DNA from: Phycisphaerales bacterium
GTDB taxonomy: Bacteria > Planctomycetota > Phycisphaerae > Phycisphaerales > UBA1924
Assembly (NCBI GenBank): GCA_020849615.1
Contig: JADLFW010000040.1
Coordinates: 62,001-126,000, forward strand
Length of the DNA: 64,000 nt
Reading direction: 5' to 3'
This document shows positions 10,672 through 18,865 of this stretch, piece by piece (positions within the stretch are counted from its first letter, which is position 1; every line of letters begins with the position of its first letter). The notes beneath the pieces were generated by a model. It saw nothing but the letters and a program-made list of their open reading frames with translations. It ran no database searches and was not told the origin of the DNA. The translations under genes and the position numbers were made by a program.

Positions 10672-11631
10672 TCACACGGGCTTGCGGGCCGAGATGTCGA
10701 GGCTGGTGATGAAGTCGCCGGGCCCGGTGCCGGCAGGGAGAGATTGCACGATGCGGCGGTAGAGAGGATCCTGCCAGTCGTTCATCGCCTCGATGTAGCG
10801 GGGCTTGGGGGTGAGGGTGATGTCGGTGAGCCCGGCGGCGGCGGCTTGGGCGCGCGTCTCTTCGACAAGCACCGCGCCGGCGACGCATCCGATGAGGGCC
10901 TCGACATCCTGCCTGACGGACTCGGGGAGCGGGCGGAGGAGGGCGAGGTCGGAGACGGCGATGCGCCCGCCCGGCTTCAGGACGCGGGCGATCTCGCGCC
11001 AGACCTGCGGTTTGTCGGGGGAGAGGTTGAGGACGCAGTTGGAGATGACGACATCGACGCTGGCGTCGGGGATGGGGAGGTGCTCGATCTCGCCGAGGCG
11101 GAACTCGACGTTGGCGAGCCCTGTCTGGGCGGTGTAGGCGTCGATGTTGCGGCGGGCCTTGGTGAGCATGTCGGGCGTCATGTCGACGCCGATGACGCGG
11201 CCCGAGGGCCCGACCTTGGGCCCGGCGATGAAGCAGTCGAAACCGCCGCCGGCGCCGAGGTCGAGCACGACCTCGCCGGGCCTGAGGGAGGCGATGGCAG
11301 TCGGGTTGCCGCAGGAGAGGCCCATGTTGGCTTCGGCCGGGGCGCCGGCGAGTTCGCCCTGCGAGTAGCCGATCGCGGCGGCCAGCTGGTCGGGAGTGAA
11401 CGTGGCGGGTCCGCAGCAGCCTCCGCCGACGGGGGATGAACTGCAGCCGCAACCCGCCGCAGAGGGAGCGGCAGCGTGGCTTGTGGCGGGTGACCACGCG
11501 CCCGCGCGGGCGATGGCGGCGTAGCCCTCGCGGACCTTCTCGCGGACGACGTCGGGCGGTGTGGCGGAAGTGGCGCGCAGGCCGCCGCAGCAGTCGGTGG
11601 AGCAGCAGGGTTCGGGCTTGGCGGTGGTCAT
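10672..11631 (-). CDS. arsM: arsenite S-adenosylmethionine methyltransferase
   Basis: Cytoplasmic enzyme that methylates As(III) with S-adenosylmethionine. Motif I is [15 protein letters not shown], followed by GVDMTPDML, typical of ArsM. Cysteines expected to bind arsenic are present in GLSCGNPTA, in [10 protein letters not shown] and in GCVAGAVLV. The Cys-rich N-terminus (CCSTDCCGG) may also bind metalloid. ATG 11631 is preferred, with AAAGGG upstream; an in-frame start 33 bases upstream lacks such support. It is the second gene of the ars operon. Confidence 0.93.
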   Translation of the reverse strand: MTTAKPEPCCSTDCCGGLRATSATPPDVVREKVREGYAAIARAGAWSPATSHAAAPSAAGCGCSSSPVGGGCCGPATFTPDQLAAAIGYSQGELAGAPAEANMGLSCGNPTAIASLRPGEVVLDLGAGGGFDCFIAGPKVGPSGRVIGVDMTPDMLTKARRNIDAYTAQTGLANVEFRLGEIEHLPIPDASVDVVISNCVLNLSPDKPQVWREIARVLKPGGRIAVSDLALLRPLPESVRQDVEALIGCVAGAVLVEETRAQAAAAGLTDITLTPKPRYIEAMNDWQDPLYRRIVQSLPAGTGPGDFITSLDISARKPV

Positions 11632-11685
11632 TGGAAACCCTTTCGGAGAAGTTGCACTGCCCACCGCGGTGGCGGGCGTGATGGG

Positions 11686-12084
11686 TCAGCGGGGTGTGCA
11701 GCAGCCGCCGGAGCAGGGGGTGGCCTGGTCGGCGGGGCAATAGTGCGCGATGGCATCGGCGAGCGAGCGGAGGGTCTGGCACAGCGGCCCGTACTTGACG
11801 GCGTAGCGCACGGTGCGGCCCTGCTTGGCGGAGGTCAGGATGCCGGCCCGTTCGAGGAGCTGGAGATGGCGGGAGACGACGGAGAAGTCGACAGAGCAGC
11901 ACTCGGAGACTTCGCTGACGGAGCAGGCCCGGCCGCACTTGATGAGGCAGCCCACGAGCCGGGCCCGGGTGGCGTCGCAGAGGGCCTTGAAGAGCTCTGG
12001 GTCGAGGAGATCATCGATGGGGCCGCAGCAGGAGGCGGCCTGGAGGGGGGACATGGGGGAAGGTTTGTTTGTTTGCGTCATCAT
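11686..12084 (-). CDS. arsR: ArsR-family metalloid-responsive repressor
   Basis: SmtB/ArsR winged-helix repressor of 132 residues that should control the arsM and acr3 genes downstream. The DNA-binding part is SVSEVSECCSVDFSVVSRHLQLLERAGIL, with paired cysteines in and next to the recognition region, and further Cys near both ends (ASCCGP and CSGGCC) that could sense As(III). A good -10 box ends only three bases before the ATG, so the mRNA may be leaderless or translation may start at the internal ATG 12054. Confidence 0.92.
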   Translation of the reverse strand: MMTQTNKPSPMSPLQAASCCGPIDDLLDPELFKALCDATRARLVGCLIKCGRACSVSEVSECCSVDFSVVSRHLQLLERAGILTSAKQGRTVRYAVKYGPLCQTLRSLADAIAHYCPADQATPCSGGCCTPR

Positions 12085-12087
12085 GCA

Positions 12088-12131
12088 AGTGTATTAATGA
12101 AGCGGCTGCCGGTCAACACCGAGTGTGTTCA
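12088..12131 (-). promoter_or_regulatory. arsR promoter and candidate operator
   Basis: On the minus strand there is TTGACC (12116-12111), a 17-bp spacer and TACACT (12093-12088), just ahead of the arsR start. An imperfect inverted repeat TCAACAC-n5-GTGTTCA at 12113-12131 overlaps the -35 box and is a candidate ArsR operator. This is inferred from sequence only. Confidence 0.5.
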
Positions 12132-12326
12132 AGTCGCGCACGAGGCGCCGACCGGTGTGGATGTCTTCGGTCCGCGTGGATCGGCGCGGGTGGATGGGGC
12201 GCAGGGGATGAGAGAGCGCAGGCAGCCCTCCATCAGCGATCTAGGAGCGATGTGCCTGCGACTCAGATGTGGGTTGTTCGACGGTCGAATGGGCAGGCCC
12301 GCGCGTGGCGCCGGGCCGCAACCGTC

Positions 12327-12373
12327 AAGTGCCCCCCGAAGGACTCGAACCTTCGACCCGCTGATTAAGAGTC
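12327..12373 (-). repeat. distal attachment site: 3' fragment of tRNA-Lys
   Basis: These 47 bp are identical to the end of the tRNA-Lys gene at the other end of the island. They cover the anticodon-stem 3' half, the T arm and the 3' acceptor strand, but not the 5' half of the tRNA, so this copy is not a functional tRNA. It marks the boundary with the ars operon, which would have been the original neighbour of the tRNA. Confidence 0.92.
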
Positions 12374-12747
12374 GCCGCATGGGGTACCCGAACCAACCCT
12401 CGCCGGACGCTGCAAGTGTTGATGAGCAAGATGGTTGCGATACTGAAGTCGAAGTGGTTCTGAAGTGGTTTCAGGACTGAATCCTGACTCGAACTGGCAC
12501 AAAACTGGCACAAGCCGCGTCGCTGTTAGGGCATGCTCGACCACCGGATCGACAGGCATTGGAACGAGTCCGAAGCCCCACTCGTGGGGCTCTTAAAGCC
12601 GCGTTCCTGCACCTCCAGCGGGAAATTTTGTTAACCAGTTGGCGAACAGTACCCCCTCAGTTCAGTCCCAGTTGGCGCGCATTCCGAAAGCGACCCGCTG
12701 TGAGCCAATCTCCGACCGGTGTCACTCTCGCCTATTGACTGAGGGGC
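12374..12747. other. left end of island, no complete gene
   Basis: No convincing gene is present. The first 107 bases are an open frame in register with the integrase frame across the att core, and would supply an alternative integrase tail in the circular form. The tandem ACTGGCACAA pair follows. The remainder up to the DoxX-like gene shows only a short hairpin around 12576-12591 and no recognisable signal. Confidence 0.5.
12493..12513 (+). repeat. tandem ACTGGCACAA, candidate integrase arm site
   Basis: Two copies of ACTGGCACAA start 11 bp apart, 120 bp inside the left attachment core. The same decamer occurs twice, 12 bp apart, inside the right core. Paired short direct repeats near both cores are what tyrosine-integrase arm-type sites look like; the role is inferred. 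Confidence 0.4.
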
Positions 12748-13176
12748 TCAGGCTCTTGCGGCCAATGCGGCTTGCGACGAACGGTGCTTCGCGGGAATCA
12801 ATGACTCGCCGCGCAGTGCAGCCACGCTGCCCAGGGTGTAGGCCCCCAGCGCCATCGCCAGGTCTCTGACGGCGATGTCGTAGTAGCCTGCCAGTGTTAC
12901 GGCGCCGGCAATGAGCACCAGCCACAGGGCCACGACATAGGCCCCCAGTCGTGGAAGGACCGTCAGCACGGCCAGCCCGGCGATGATCTCGATCACGCCC
13001 ACGACCATCATGAATGTGTGGGGGCTCACCGGGACCACGTTGGTCATGAACTCCGGCAGATACTTCGACCAGTCGGTCAAGAGGTTGGTGAACTTGTCGG
13101 CACCCGCAATGACGGGGATGAGCCCGTAGCAGAGCCGGAGGGGCACGTAGATGTGATTGCGCGCTCGTGATTCCAT
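12748..13176 (-). CDS. DoxX-like small membrane protein
   Basis: A protein of 142 residues with four hydrophobic helices resembling the DoxX/DoxD family (VPLRLCYGLIPVIAGADKF near the start, and VVGVIEIIAGLAVL). DoxX-type proteins are linked to quinone or thiosulfate metabolism and redox homeostasis, but the exact role here is unknown. ATG 13176 has AGGAG eight bases upstream. It is followed, in transcription order, by the left end of the island and preceded by a universal stress protein gene. Confidence 0.7.
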   Translation of the reverse strand: MESRARNHIYVPLRLCYGLIPVIAGADKFTNLLTDWSKYLPEFMTNVVPVSPHTFMMVVGVIEIIAGLAVLTVLPRLGAYVVALWLVLIAGAVTLAGYYDIAVRDLAMALGAYTLGSVAALRGESLIPAKHRSSQAALAARA

Positions 13177-13284
13177 TTCATTGGCTCCTGTGTGGTTGTC
13201 GGACAGTTTGTGGACCCCGTGCGGGCCATCGGTGACACGCGCTACATCATCCACCGGCCCGCGAGCTGTTCTTGAGGGCTGGAC

Positions 13285-14274
13285 TCACTCGTCTCCGCTG
13301 GGCCTCGTGCCCTTCGGCCCACTGGCTTGGACCTGCTTGATCACGAGCGCAGAACAGGGGAGCTCCGCGAGCACACGCTCCGCCGTGCTGCCCACCAATG
13401 CGTAGTGCAGATTGGCCCGGCCTTGGTTGCCCAGTACGAGCAAGTCTGCGCCATGCTCGCGCGCGTATGCGGCGATGCCCTTGCCGTAGTGCCCATGCTC
13501 CGAGATTTCCAGCTTGAACTCGATCGTGGACAGCTCTGCGGAGAGTGGCTTGACGAAATCGACAAGCCTCGGACCCAGCGAAGCGCGGTATGCGTTCCAG
13601 GACTCCATGAACTGGATCGGTTGGCTTGGCCACAGGCCAAGCGGATCGCCGGAATAGTCCAAGTCTGGACTCGGCGGCGTTGCGATGTGCACGACGCGCA
13701 GGGCTGCATCATCAAACCGAGCGACGCGGACAGCCATCTCAACTGCCCTGAACGAGGTCTCAGAAAAATCCGTGCAGGCTACGACGGAGCTGTACGCGCC
13801 CACGTGGTCCTCGCGCGCGAGAAGCACGTTGGTGGGTACATGCCGAAGGCATGCCGTCGCCACCGGCCCCGGGCCGCGCCCGGTGCGCTGAGGGCTGCTC
13901 ACACCAAGGACGAGCAGATCTGCCTGGTGCGCATCCACCGCGCGTGTCAGAACATCCAGCGGAGCGCCCACCTCGACATCAACTTGTCCACAAGCGGCCG
14001 TTGCTAGTGCGGCGCTCCTTCCCGCGTCCTCCCCGCCGATCTCTTCCGCCGCCCGTTGTGCGATTTCCCGGGCGCGGCTCCTCATGGCAACCCACGATTG
14101 TTCGCGGCCGAGCCCGACGAAAGCCAGCACCTCGTCCACGACCGAGGGCTCGATCGCGTGGATGGCGTGTAGGACCGCGTCATTACGGGCCGCGATCCGC
14201 GACGCTTGTCCGAGCGCCCCACGTGAGGACGTGGTGAGATCAAGGCCGACCACGATGTTGCTGAGGGGGTTCAT
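13285..14274 (-). CDS. tandem universal stress protein
   Basis: Two UspA domains in 329 residues. The second domain keeps the nucleotide-binding pattern G-x2-G-x9-G-S/T (VLGNQGRANLHYALVGST), whereas the first is degenerate in this motif. Usp proteins accumulate in growth arrest, hypoxia and redox stress. The start is ATG 14274 because the Usp fold begins right after it. A copy of the shared island motif lies about 90 bp upstream, in the interval shared with a divergent DUF488 gene. Confidence 0.88.
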   Translation of the reverse strand: MNPLSNIVVGLDLTTSSRGALGQASRIAARNDAVLHAIHAIEPSVVDEVLAFVGLGREQSWVAMRSRAREIAQRAAEEIGGEDAGRSAALATAACGQVDVEVGAPLDVLTRAVDAHQADLLVLGVSSPQRTGRGPGPVATACLRHVPTNVLLAREDHVGAYSSVVACTDFSETSFRAVEMAVRVARFDDAALRVVHIATPPSPDLDYSGDPLGLWPSQPIQFMESWNAYRASLGPRLVDFVKPLSAELSTIEFKLEISEHGHYGKGIAAYAREHGADLLVLGNQGRANLHYALVGSTAERVLAELPCSALVIKQVQASGPKGTRPSGDE

Positions 14275-14361
14275 GGGTTCTTGCTTTCCGCGTTCTGGTG
14301 GCCTGGCGGAGCAGGACGCTGACGAGAGCATGGTGTCGTGCGCCCCGCACCCGATCTATGC

Positions 14362-14380
14362 GGGAACTTCCCCAATCGGT
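14362..14380 (-). promoter_or_regulatory. island motif copy 1
   Basis: The plus strand reads GGGAACTTCCCCAATCGGT, with an inverted GGGAA-C-TTCCC core. It lies 87 bp upstream of the universal stress protein gene and 129 bp upstream of the divergent DUF488 gene. It is one of six related sites in the island and a candidate operator of the NarL-type regulator encoded nearby. Confidence 0.55.
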
Positions 14381-14509
14381 CTGCCCAGTCCGCGAGTGCT
14401 GGGGCTGCTGCTCCCGATTGGGAGCGAGGCGATCGTGTCGGCCACGCGGTGGCGCACCCTCCGCGGGCGGGCGAGCGTCGACGGCGACGGCTCGCGGTAC
14501 GATCGGGTG

Positions 14510-15094
14510 ATGGGCCAACGAACCTTGTTCACTATCGGTCATTCCACGCGCGGGTGGCCGGAGTTCGTGCTGCTGCTGAAGGTCTGGGAGATCGAGGAAC
14601 TGGTGGACGTGCGGGCGGTGCCGCGGTCGCGCTCGTTTCTCTGGTTCGGCGAGCAGCGGATGGAAAGGGCGCTGCGAAAGTCGGCGATCTCGTACGTTCA
14701 TATCGCCGCGCTCGGCGGGTTCCGGCACCCGCAAAGGGACTCGGTTAACACCGGCTGGCAGAACGTCCGCTTCCGTGCGTACGCGGATTACATGCAGACG
14801 GTGGAGTTCGAAGACGGGTTGCGGGAGTTGAACGAGCGGAGGAAGAAGCGGCGTGTGTGCATGATGTGCTCGGAGGCCGTGTGGTGGCGCTGTCATCGCC
14901 GTATGATCGCCGACGCGGAGGTGGCGCGCGGCATCCCGGTGAAGCACGTGATGAGTGCTACGGTTGCGACGCGGCACGAATTGACCGGGTTCGCGGTCGT
15001 GACGAAGGCGAAGAAGGGGGGAGAAGTGGCGCCGATGATCACTTATCCCGGGCTCACAGAAGCGGTCGCGATTCGACGGATGATCAGGAGATGA
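14510..15094 (+). CDS. DUF488 family protein
   Basis: A protein of 194 residues with DUF488 signatures: TIGHSTRGW at the N-terminus, the stretch VDVRAVPRSRS, and C-terminal CMMCSEAVWWRCHRRMIAD, in which Cys and His are conserved in the family. The biochemical role of DUF488 is not settled; a nucleic-acid or nucleotide-related role is often assumed. ATG 14510 is chosen because the family starts there. Its stop overlaps the possible start of the downstream cupin gene (ATGA). Confidence 0.8.
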   Translation: MGQRTLFTIGHSTRGWPEFVLLLKVWEIEELVDVRAVPRSRSFLWFGEQRMERALRKSAISYVHIAALGGFRHPQRDSVNTGWQNVRFRAYADYMQTVEFEDGLRELNERRKKRRVCMMCSEAVWWRCHRRMIADAEVARGIPVKHVMSATVATRHELTGFAVVTKAKKGGEVAPMITYPGLTEAVAIRRMIRR

Positions 15095-15543
15095 AGGGTC
15101 CACGCATGGAAGAGCCGAACACCGAGCGGTCGAGAGAAGTTCCCCAATCGGAACGGTTGCGTCAGCACCCCGCTGAGCGGTTCGCGGCGTCGCAGCATCG
15201 GTACGACCTGAACGAAGTGGCGACGAGGCTTGGGGGAGAGCTCGAGGCGGGGCAGGCTGGGCACCGCCAGGAAACGCTCTACAAGCGCGGCCCCACAACC
15301 ATGGCCCTGTTTCTCTTTGGTCATCTCACACGCCTCCCGCCACACCGCACGAAGGGCGTTGTGGTCATTCAGGTGCTCGAAGGTCACATCCAGGTGACGG
15401 CCGACGGCCAGGCGCACGACCTTCACGCCGGCCACCTGCTGGTGCTGGCCCCCGAGGTTGAGCACGATGTGCTCGCGAGAGTGGTGAGCCGGATGCTCTT
15501 GACCGTGCACTTGGATGCCAGCGCCGCCAATCGATCGGAATGA
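15091..15543 (+). CDS. cupin-domain protein
   Basis: A single-domain cupin of up to 150 residues. The beta-barrel part is VVVIQVLEGHIQVTADGQAHDLHAGHLLVLAPEVEHDVLA, with the two cupin motifs reduced in metal-binding His. It probably has a sensory or small-molecule-binding role. The start is uncertain: ATG 15091 overlaps the previous stop and ATG 15106 is possible, but a copy of the island promoter motif lies inside the 5' region. An in-frame TTG at 15157, just after that motif, would still leave the whole cupin fold. Confidence 0.65.
   Translation: MKGPRMEEPNTERSREVPQSERLRQHPAERFAASQHRYDLNEVATRLGGELEAGQAGHRQETLYKRGPTTMALFLFGHLTRLPPHRTKGVVVIQVLEGHIQVTADGQAHDLHAGHLLVLAPEVEHDVLARVVSRMLLTVHLDASAANRSE
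15134..15151. promoter_or_regulatory. island motif copy 2
   Basis: GAGAAGTTCCCCAATCGG lies inside the 5' part of the cupin reading frame. The site matches the other copies over TTCCCCAATCGG. Its position suggests either an internal promoter for the cupin gene with a later start, or a chance or relic copy. Confidence 0.4.
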
Positions 15544-15582
15544 CAGGCTGTCCAGCGGAAGAAGGTCGGCCTGGGGTAGGGC

Positions 15583-16422
15583 TCAAGCCTCCGCAAACCC
15601 TTCGCGGATCGCTAGGCGGATCAGTTCCGCGCGGTTGGACACTCCAAGTTTCTTCATCATGCGATCTTGATGCCGGTCGATGGTCTTGGCGCTGCGGCTG
15701 AGTTCCGTTGCGATTTGCACACGGGTGAGTCCCTTGCCGATAAGCCGGAGTACCTCGATTTCGCGCGACGAGAGAGAAGCGAGTGGCGTTGCGGGCCCGG
15801 CACCAAGATCCGCGGCCTCAGCCCGGCGGCGCAGGCCACCCGCGGCGCGCATCGTTGCCGGCCGACAGTGGGCCCGCACCTTCGGTCCCATGACGAACGT
15901 GCCGCCGCTGCTGCTGGCAACTTCTCGGAGCCCCGCCACGATGTCATCGAGTTGGTCGCCCTTGGCAAAGTACCCCCAGGCGCCGCACTTGTAGGCGGCC
16001 GCTAGGTAACCGCCGCGGATGTGGGCGCTTAGGAAGACGAACCGGAGCTTTGGGTGAGCGCGGCGGAGTCTGTCCGCAACCTCGAAGATGTCGGGGCCCG
16101 GCATCTCGATGTCCAACAGAACAATGTCGGGTTGGAGCCGAGCGGTCTCCTCAAGCAGCCGCTCTGCGGTCGCGAGACTCCCGACAACGCGGATCCGGCC
16201 ATCGACGGCGAACTTGGCCTTGAGCCCTTCCACCAGCACGGCGTGGTCGTCTACGCACAGCACGCGTATGCCGACGTCGCGGCCAGACGGGACGGTCGGG
16301 GCGAGGTCCGGGACCACGCGTTGCGCCGGCCCCTTCGCACTGGCGCGCGTCGCCTTTGCCGAATCAGCGCTGTGCCTGGGTGTGCGGGCGACACGTTGGG
16401 GCACGGTGAGCAGCCTCCTCAT
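15583..16422 (-). CDS. NarL/FixJ-family response regulator
   Basis: Two-component regulator with a receiver domain (LCVDDHAVLVEG, phospho-acceptor Asp in DIVLLDIEMPG) and a C-terminal LuxR-type helix-turn-helix (LSSREIEVLRLIGKGLTRVQIATEL through KTIDRHQDRMMKKLGV). The listed ATG directly abuts the stop of the upstream kinase gene. GAGGAGG right after that ATG is better spaced for GTG 16404, so the true start may be there. The extra ~45 residues before the receiver look disordered. It is probably the partner of the adjacent PAS kinase and the candidate regulator of the shared promoter motif. Confidence 0.88.
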   Translation of the reverse strand: MRRLLTVPQRVARTPRHSADSAKATRASAKGPAQRVVPDLAPTVPSGRDVGIRVLCVDDHAVLVEGLKAKFAVDGRIRVVGSLATAERLLEETARLQPDIVLLDIEMPGPDIFEVADRLRRAHPKLRFVFLSAHIRGGYLAAAYKCGAWGYFAKGDQLDDIVAGLREVASSSGGTFVMGPKVRAHCRPATMRAAGGLRRRAEAADLGAGPATPLASLSSREIEVLRLIGKGLTRVQIATELSRSAKTIDRHQDRMMKKLGVSNRAELIRLAIREGFAEA

Positions 16423-18036
16423 TCATAGGCCGGACATTGCGCGGCCCAGCACCTCACCGATGGCCTCCAGGTCATCGCGGTCCTCGATTGTATCGGGGTG
16501 CAGCGAGCGCCACGCTTGCGCCGATCTTGAGTCGGCCTTGCCAAACAGGATCAGCCCCACATGCGGATGCCGCGCGCGCCAGGCCTTGGCGACGGCAACG
16601 GCCGCATTCGTGGGTTCCAAAATCCAGATGTCCGCACCCGCCGGGTCACTGCCGGACGCTACTCGGACGCCGGCCGCTTCGAGCAAGTTCTGAATCAAAG
16701 CCGCGGCGCGTCCATCCGTCAGCGTGACCACGGCACGCAGCGCCTTCGAGGGTCGGGCCGCCGGACCCTCCCCGCGGGCGACTGGAAGCAGAATCGCCAC
16801 GGTCGTGCCTCGACCGGGCTTGGATTCAATCTGGATTGACCCGCCGGCACGGCTGACAACCCTGGCGACAAGTGGAAGACCAAGTCCGGTGCCCAGCCCG
16901 CGGGGCTTGGTTGTGTAGAACATGTCCAAGGCATTCCGCTGAACCGCGGCCGACATGCCAAGCCCGTTGTCGGTAACACCAAGTTTGACCTGCGTGCCCC
17001 TCTTGGTGGCCTTCGCCCAGACTCGCACATGCCCCTTGCGACGGTTCCAGTCGGCCGGGATCGCCTCACCCGCGTTCACAATGAGGTTTAGGACCGCCTG
17101 TGTCAAGCCATGGGCTGAGACACTAACCTCCGGTAATCCGGCTGGCAGGGACACGTTGACCTGTACGTGCTTGGGCACGGCCTTCGTGAGCAGTGGTCCG
17201 ACGTGCACCCACCACGAGGCCAAATCGGTGGCGAAACGCTCAGGATCTTCACCATCCGCGTCGATCGCCAGAAAATGCAGGCCATCCGCGAGCTGCTGGA
17301 GGTAGGTCGCACTCCGATGGACGGCGTCGATGTGGTCGCGCACTCCTGATTTCCTAGTCATCGCGCGGGCGGCCTCAAGGTGAGCTCGCACTGGCAGGAG
17401 CACATTGTGCATGTCATGGCCCAAGCCGGCGGCCAAGGCGCCGATCGACGCCAAGCGATCCGCCATGCGCAGCCGAAGGTGCGCCGACTGGAGAGCGGAG
17501 GTCTGCTCGGCAAGGAGGTCGTGAAGCCGCGAGGTGTCTGCAGACTTTGCAACTGAATCGTCCGACTTCACGCCGTCCTCTCGGTTGCTCTTGTCCGCCA
17601 CACCTGCTTCGGAGTGCTGGCTGAGGTCCCGAATAATGCCAACGAACAACGGCGCCGTCTCACCCGGGACGTCGACTCGCGAGACGGAGAGTTCTATCGG
17701 GAAGAACGTCCGGTCCTTGCGGACGGCCTCGAATCGCCGGATACGGTTCAGGTGTTCGGTCCGTCCCGTTTGATGATACTTGGCGAGGTATCCGTCGTGA
17801 GCTGAACGGTGCGGCTCGGGCATGAGAATGCTGACATTCTGTCCGACGAGTTCAATCGGCGTCCAGCCGAATACTCGCAGCACCGAGTCGCTGGCCGACT
17901 GGATGACCCCTGCGCTATTGATGGTGACGATCGGGTCAAGTGTGGCGGCAAGGACCGCCTTGTAGGGGACGACGCTGGAGCCGCCGAGATTCGTGGCAGG
18001 CGGCCGTCTCTTGCGCTCTGTGCGATTGCCGGGCAT
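16423..18036 (-). CDS. FixL-like PAS-haem sensor histidine kinase with degenerate receiver
   Basis: A soluble kinase of 537 residues. A PAS domain (about 25-140) closely resembles the FixL oxygen sensor: it contains VGQNVSILMPEPHRSAHDGY, where His80 aligns with the FixL haem-ligand His and Arg100 with the arginine that contacts haem-bound oxygen. This points to O2 or NO sensing. Next come a dimerisation/His region (LGHDMHNVLLPV), an HATPase with N-box LNLIVNAGEAI and G-boxes DNGLGM and GLGTGLGLPL, and a C-terminal receiver-like domain that lacks the usual phospho-acceptor Asp. The gene abuts the response-regulator gene downstream. Confidence 0.85.
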   Translation of the reverse strand: MPGNRTERKRRPPATNLGGSSVVPYKAVLAATLDPIVTINSAGVIQSASDSVLRVFGWTPIELVGQNVSILMPEPHRSAHDGYLAKYHQTGRTEHLNRIRRFEAVRKDRTFFPIELSVSRVDVPGETAPLFVGIIRDLSQHSEAGVADKSNREDGVKSDDSVAKSADTSRLHDLLAEQTSALQSAHLRLRMADRLASIGALAAGLGHDMHNVLLPVRAHLEAARAMTRKSGVRDHIDAVHRSATYLQQLADGLHFLAIDADGEDPERFATDLASWWVHVGPLLTKAVPKHVQVNVSLPAGLPEVSVSAHGLTQAVLNLIVNAGEAIPADWNRRKGHVRVWAKATKRGTQVKLGVTDNGLGMSAAVQRNALDMFYTTKPRGLGTGLGLPLVARVVSRAGGSIQIESKPGRGTTVAILLPVARGEGPAARPSKALRAVVTLTDGRAAALIQNLLEAAGVRVASGSDPAGADIWILEPTNAAVAVAKAWRARHPHVGLILFGKADSRSAQAWRSLHPDTIEDRDDLEAIGEVLGRAMSGL

Positions 18037-18078
18037 CGGACGAGAGTGTACGCGGATCGGCGGTGTGCAAGGCTCGCT

Positions 18079-18318
18079 TCAGTTGAGTCGCTGCACCGCT
18101 GCCAGCACGCGCCCACCCTTGTTTTCCCACCTCGCGAGCGCCTTGGCTGTGGTCCCCATGTCTTGAGTGCCTGCCGATGGGTCTTGCAGAGACTCGGCAA
18201 TGGTCGGCGTCGGCATGCAGCCAGCACTGCCCGAACTTCGAGGCGCCGATGGTAGCGCAGTGCTGGGCCGACTCGCTCCGCCGGAATCTCGCCGTCCGCG
18301 CTTCGTTTCGCTGCTCAT
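18079..18318 (-). CDS. small protein of unknown function ahead of the kinase gene
   Basis: A 79-residue frame with a strong AGGAG six bases before its ATG. The N-terminal half is rich in Ser, Pro and Arg and probably disordered. The C-terminal part (TAKALARWENKGGRVLAAVQRLN) could form a helix. I recognise no family. It lies upstream of the kinase gene on the same strand (42-bp gap) and would be the first gene of that operon. A copy of the island motif lies about 105 bp upstream. Confidence 0.5.
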   Translation of the reverse strand: MSSETKRGRRDSGGASRPSTALPSAPRSSGSAGCMPTPTIAESLQDPSAGTQDMGTTAKALARWENKGGRVLAAVQRLN

Positions 18319-18422
18319 TCGGACTCCTTGTTGATGCGCCCGTTTGCGAATGCGCTCGACATCCGTCGTGATGTCAAACACACGACTTAAGGGTATCACC
18401 TGATCGCATCCGTACGGCGACG

Positions 18423-18440
18423 CGGAAACTTCCCCAACCG
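18423..18440 (-). promoter_or_regulatory. island motif copy 3
   Basis: The plus strand reads CGGAAACTTCCCCAACCG. It lies about 104 bp upstream of the small gene that heads the kinase/regulator operon, which fits autoregulation of the two-component system. It is paired with a copy in the opposite orientation 130 bp away that faces the long plus-strand operon. Confidence 0.5.
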
Positions 18441-18571
18441 CCGGAGACTTGCGGTGCAAGCCCGCTCGCCAATCCGCGGCGGCGCGCAGCGACGGGTTCA
18501 ACGGACCGCCTGGCTGCCGAGGAGTTGGGAGTCCCTGCCGTCGCGTTCGAACGAGATGACCCTGCTCCGAT

Positions 18572-18589
18572 GCGATTGGGGAATCTTTC
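18572..18589 (+). promoter_or_regulatory. island motif copy 4 (inverted)
   Basis: The plus strand reads GCGATTGGGGAATCTTTC, the reverse complement of the consensus. It lies 63 bp before the DUF2934 gene that starts a ten-gene plus-strand run. Relative to the gene it serves, its orientation is the same as at the minus-strand genes. Confidence 0.5.
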
Positions 18590-18652
18590 GCGCCGCCATG
18601 CGACGTGGTGGAGACGAAGATGATGGCGTCAGTGTAAGAAAGGCACCCACTC

Positions 18653-18865
18653 ATGAAACTCGTCATCCGGCCAGTACAGGACGCGCACCGAGAACTCGAT
18701 GTCACTCACAGTCTCGTGTCGGCGATCGCCGAAGAGCTGTGGCGCCGCTATGGCGGCAACGAGCAGTTGAACTGGATCGAGGCGGAGCGGCATCTGCAGC
18801 GGATTGTCGGCGAGGCCGGGGGGCGCGCCCAGGCCGGGGTCGGCGGCGCAAAGGCGAGTGCGTGA
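18653..18865 (+). CDS. DUF2934 small protein
   Basis: A 70-residue protein with the DUF2934 core, IAEELWRRYGG...LNWIEAERHLQRIV, in which a helical segment is followed by a W-x-x-AE motif. DUF2934 proteins are often encoded beside stress genes, but their function is unknown. It is the first gene of the plus-strand run to about 24.5 kb, with an island motif copy in its promoter region. The stop overlaps the next start (TGATG). Confidence 0.7.
   Translation: MKLVIRPVQDAHRELDVTHSLVSAIAEELWRRYGGNEQLNWIEAERHLQRIVGEAGGRAQAGVGGAKASA

Noticed and set aside
12327-12399. A second tRNA-Lys at the left end of the island
   Set aside because: Only the 3' 44 bases of the tRNA are present; the D arm and 5' acceptor strand are missing.
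11743-12480. A plus-strand protein ending in RTRTFDPLIKS
   Set aside because: It is antisense to arsR and then reads through the tRNA fragment. Only the part after the attachment core is of interest, as the alternative integrase tail.
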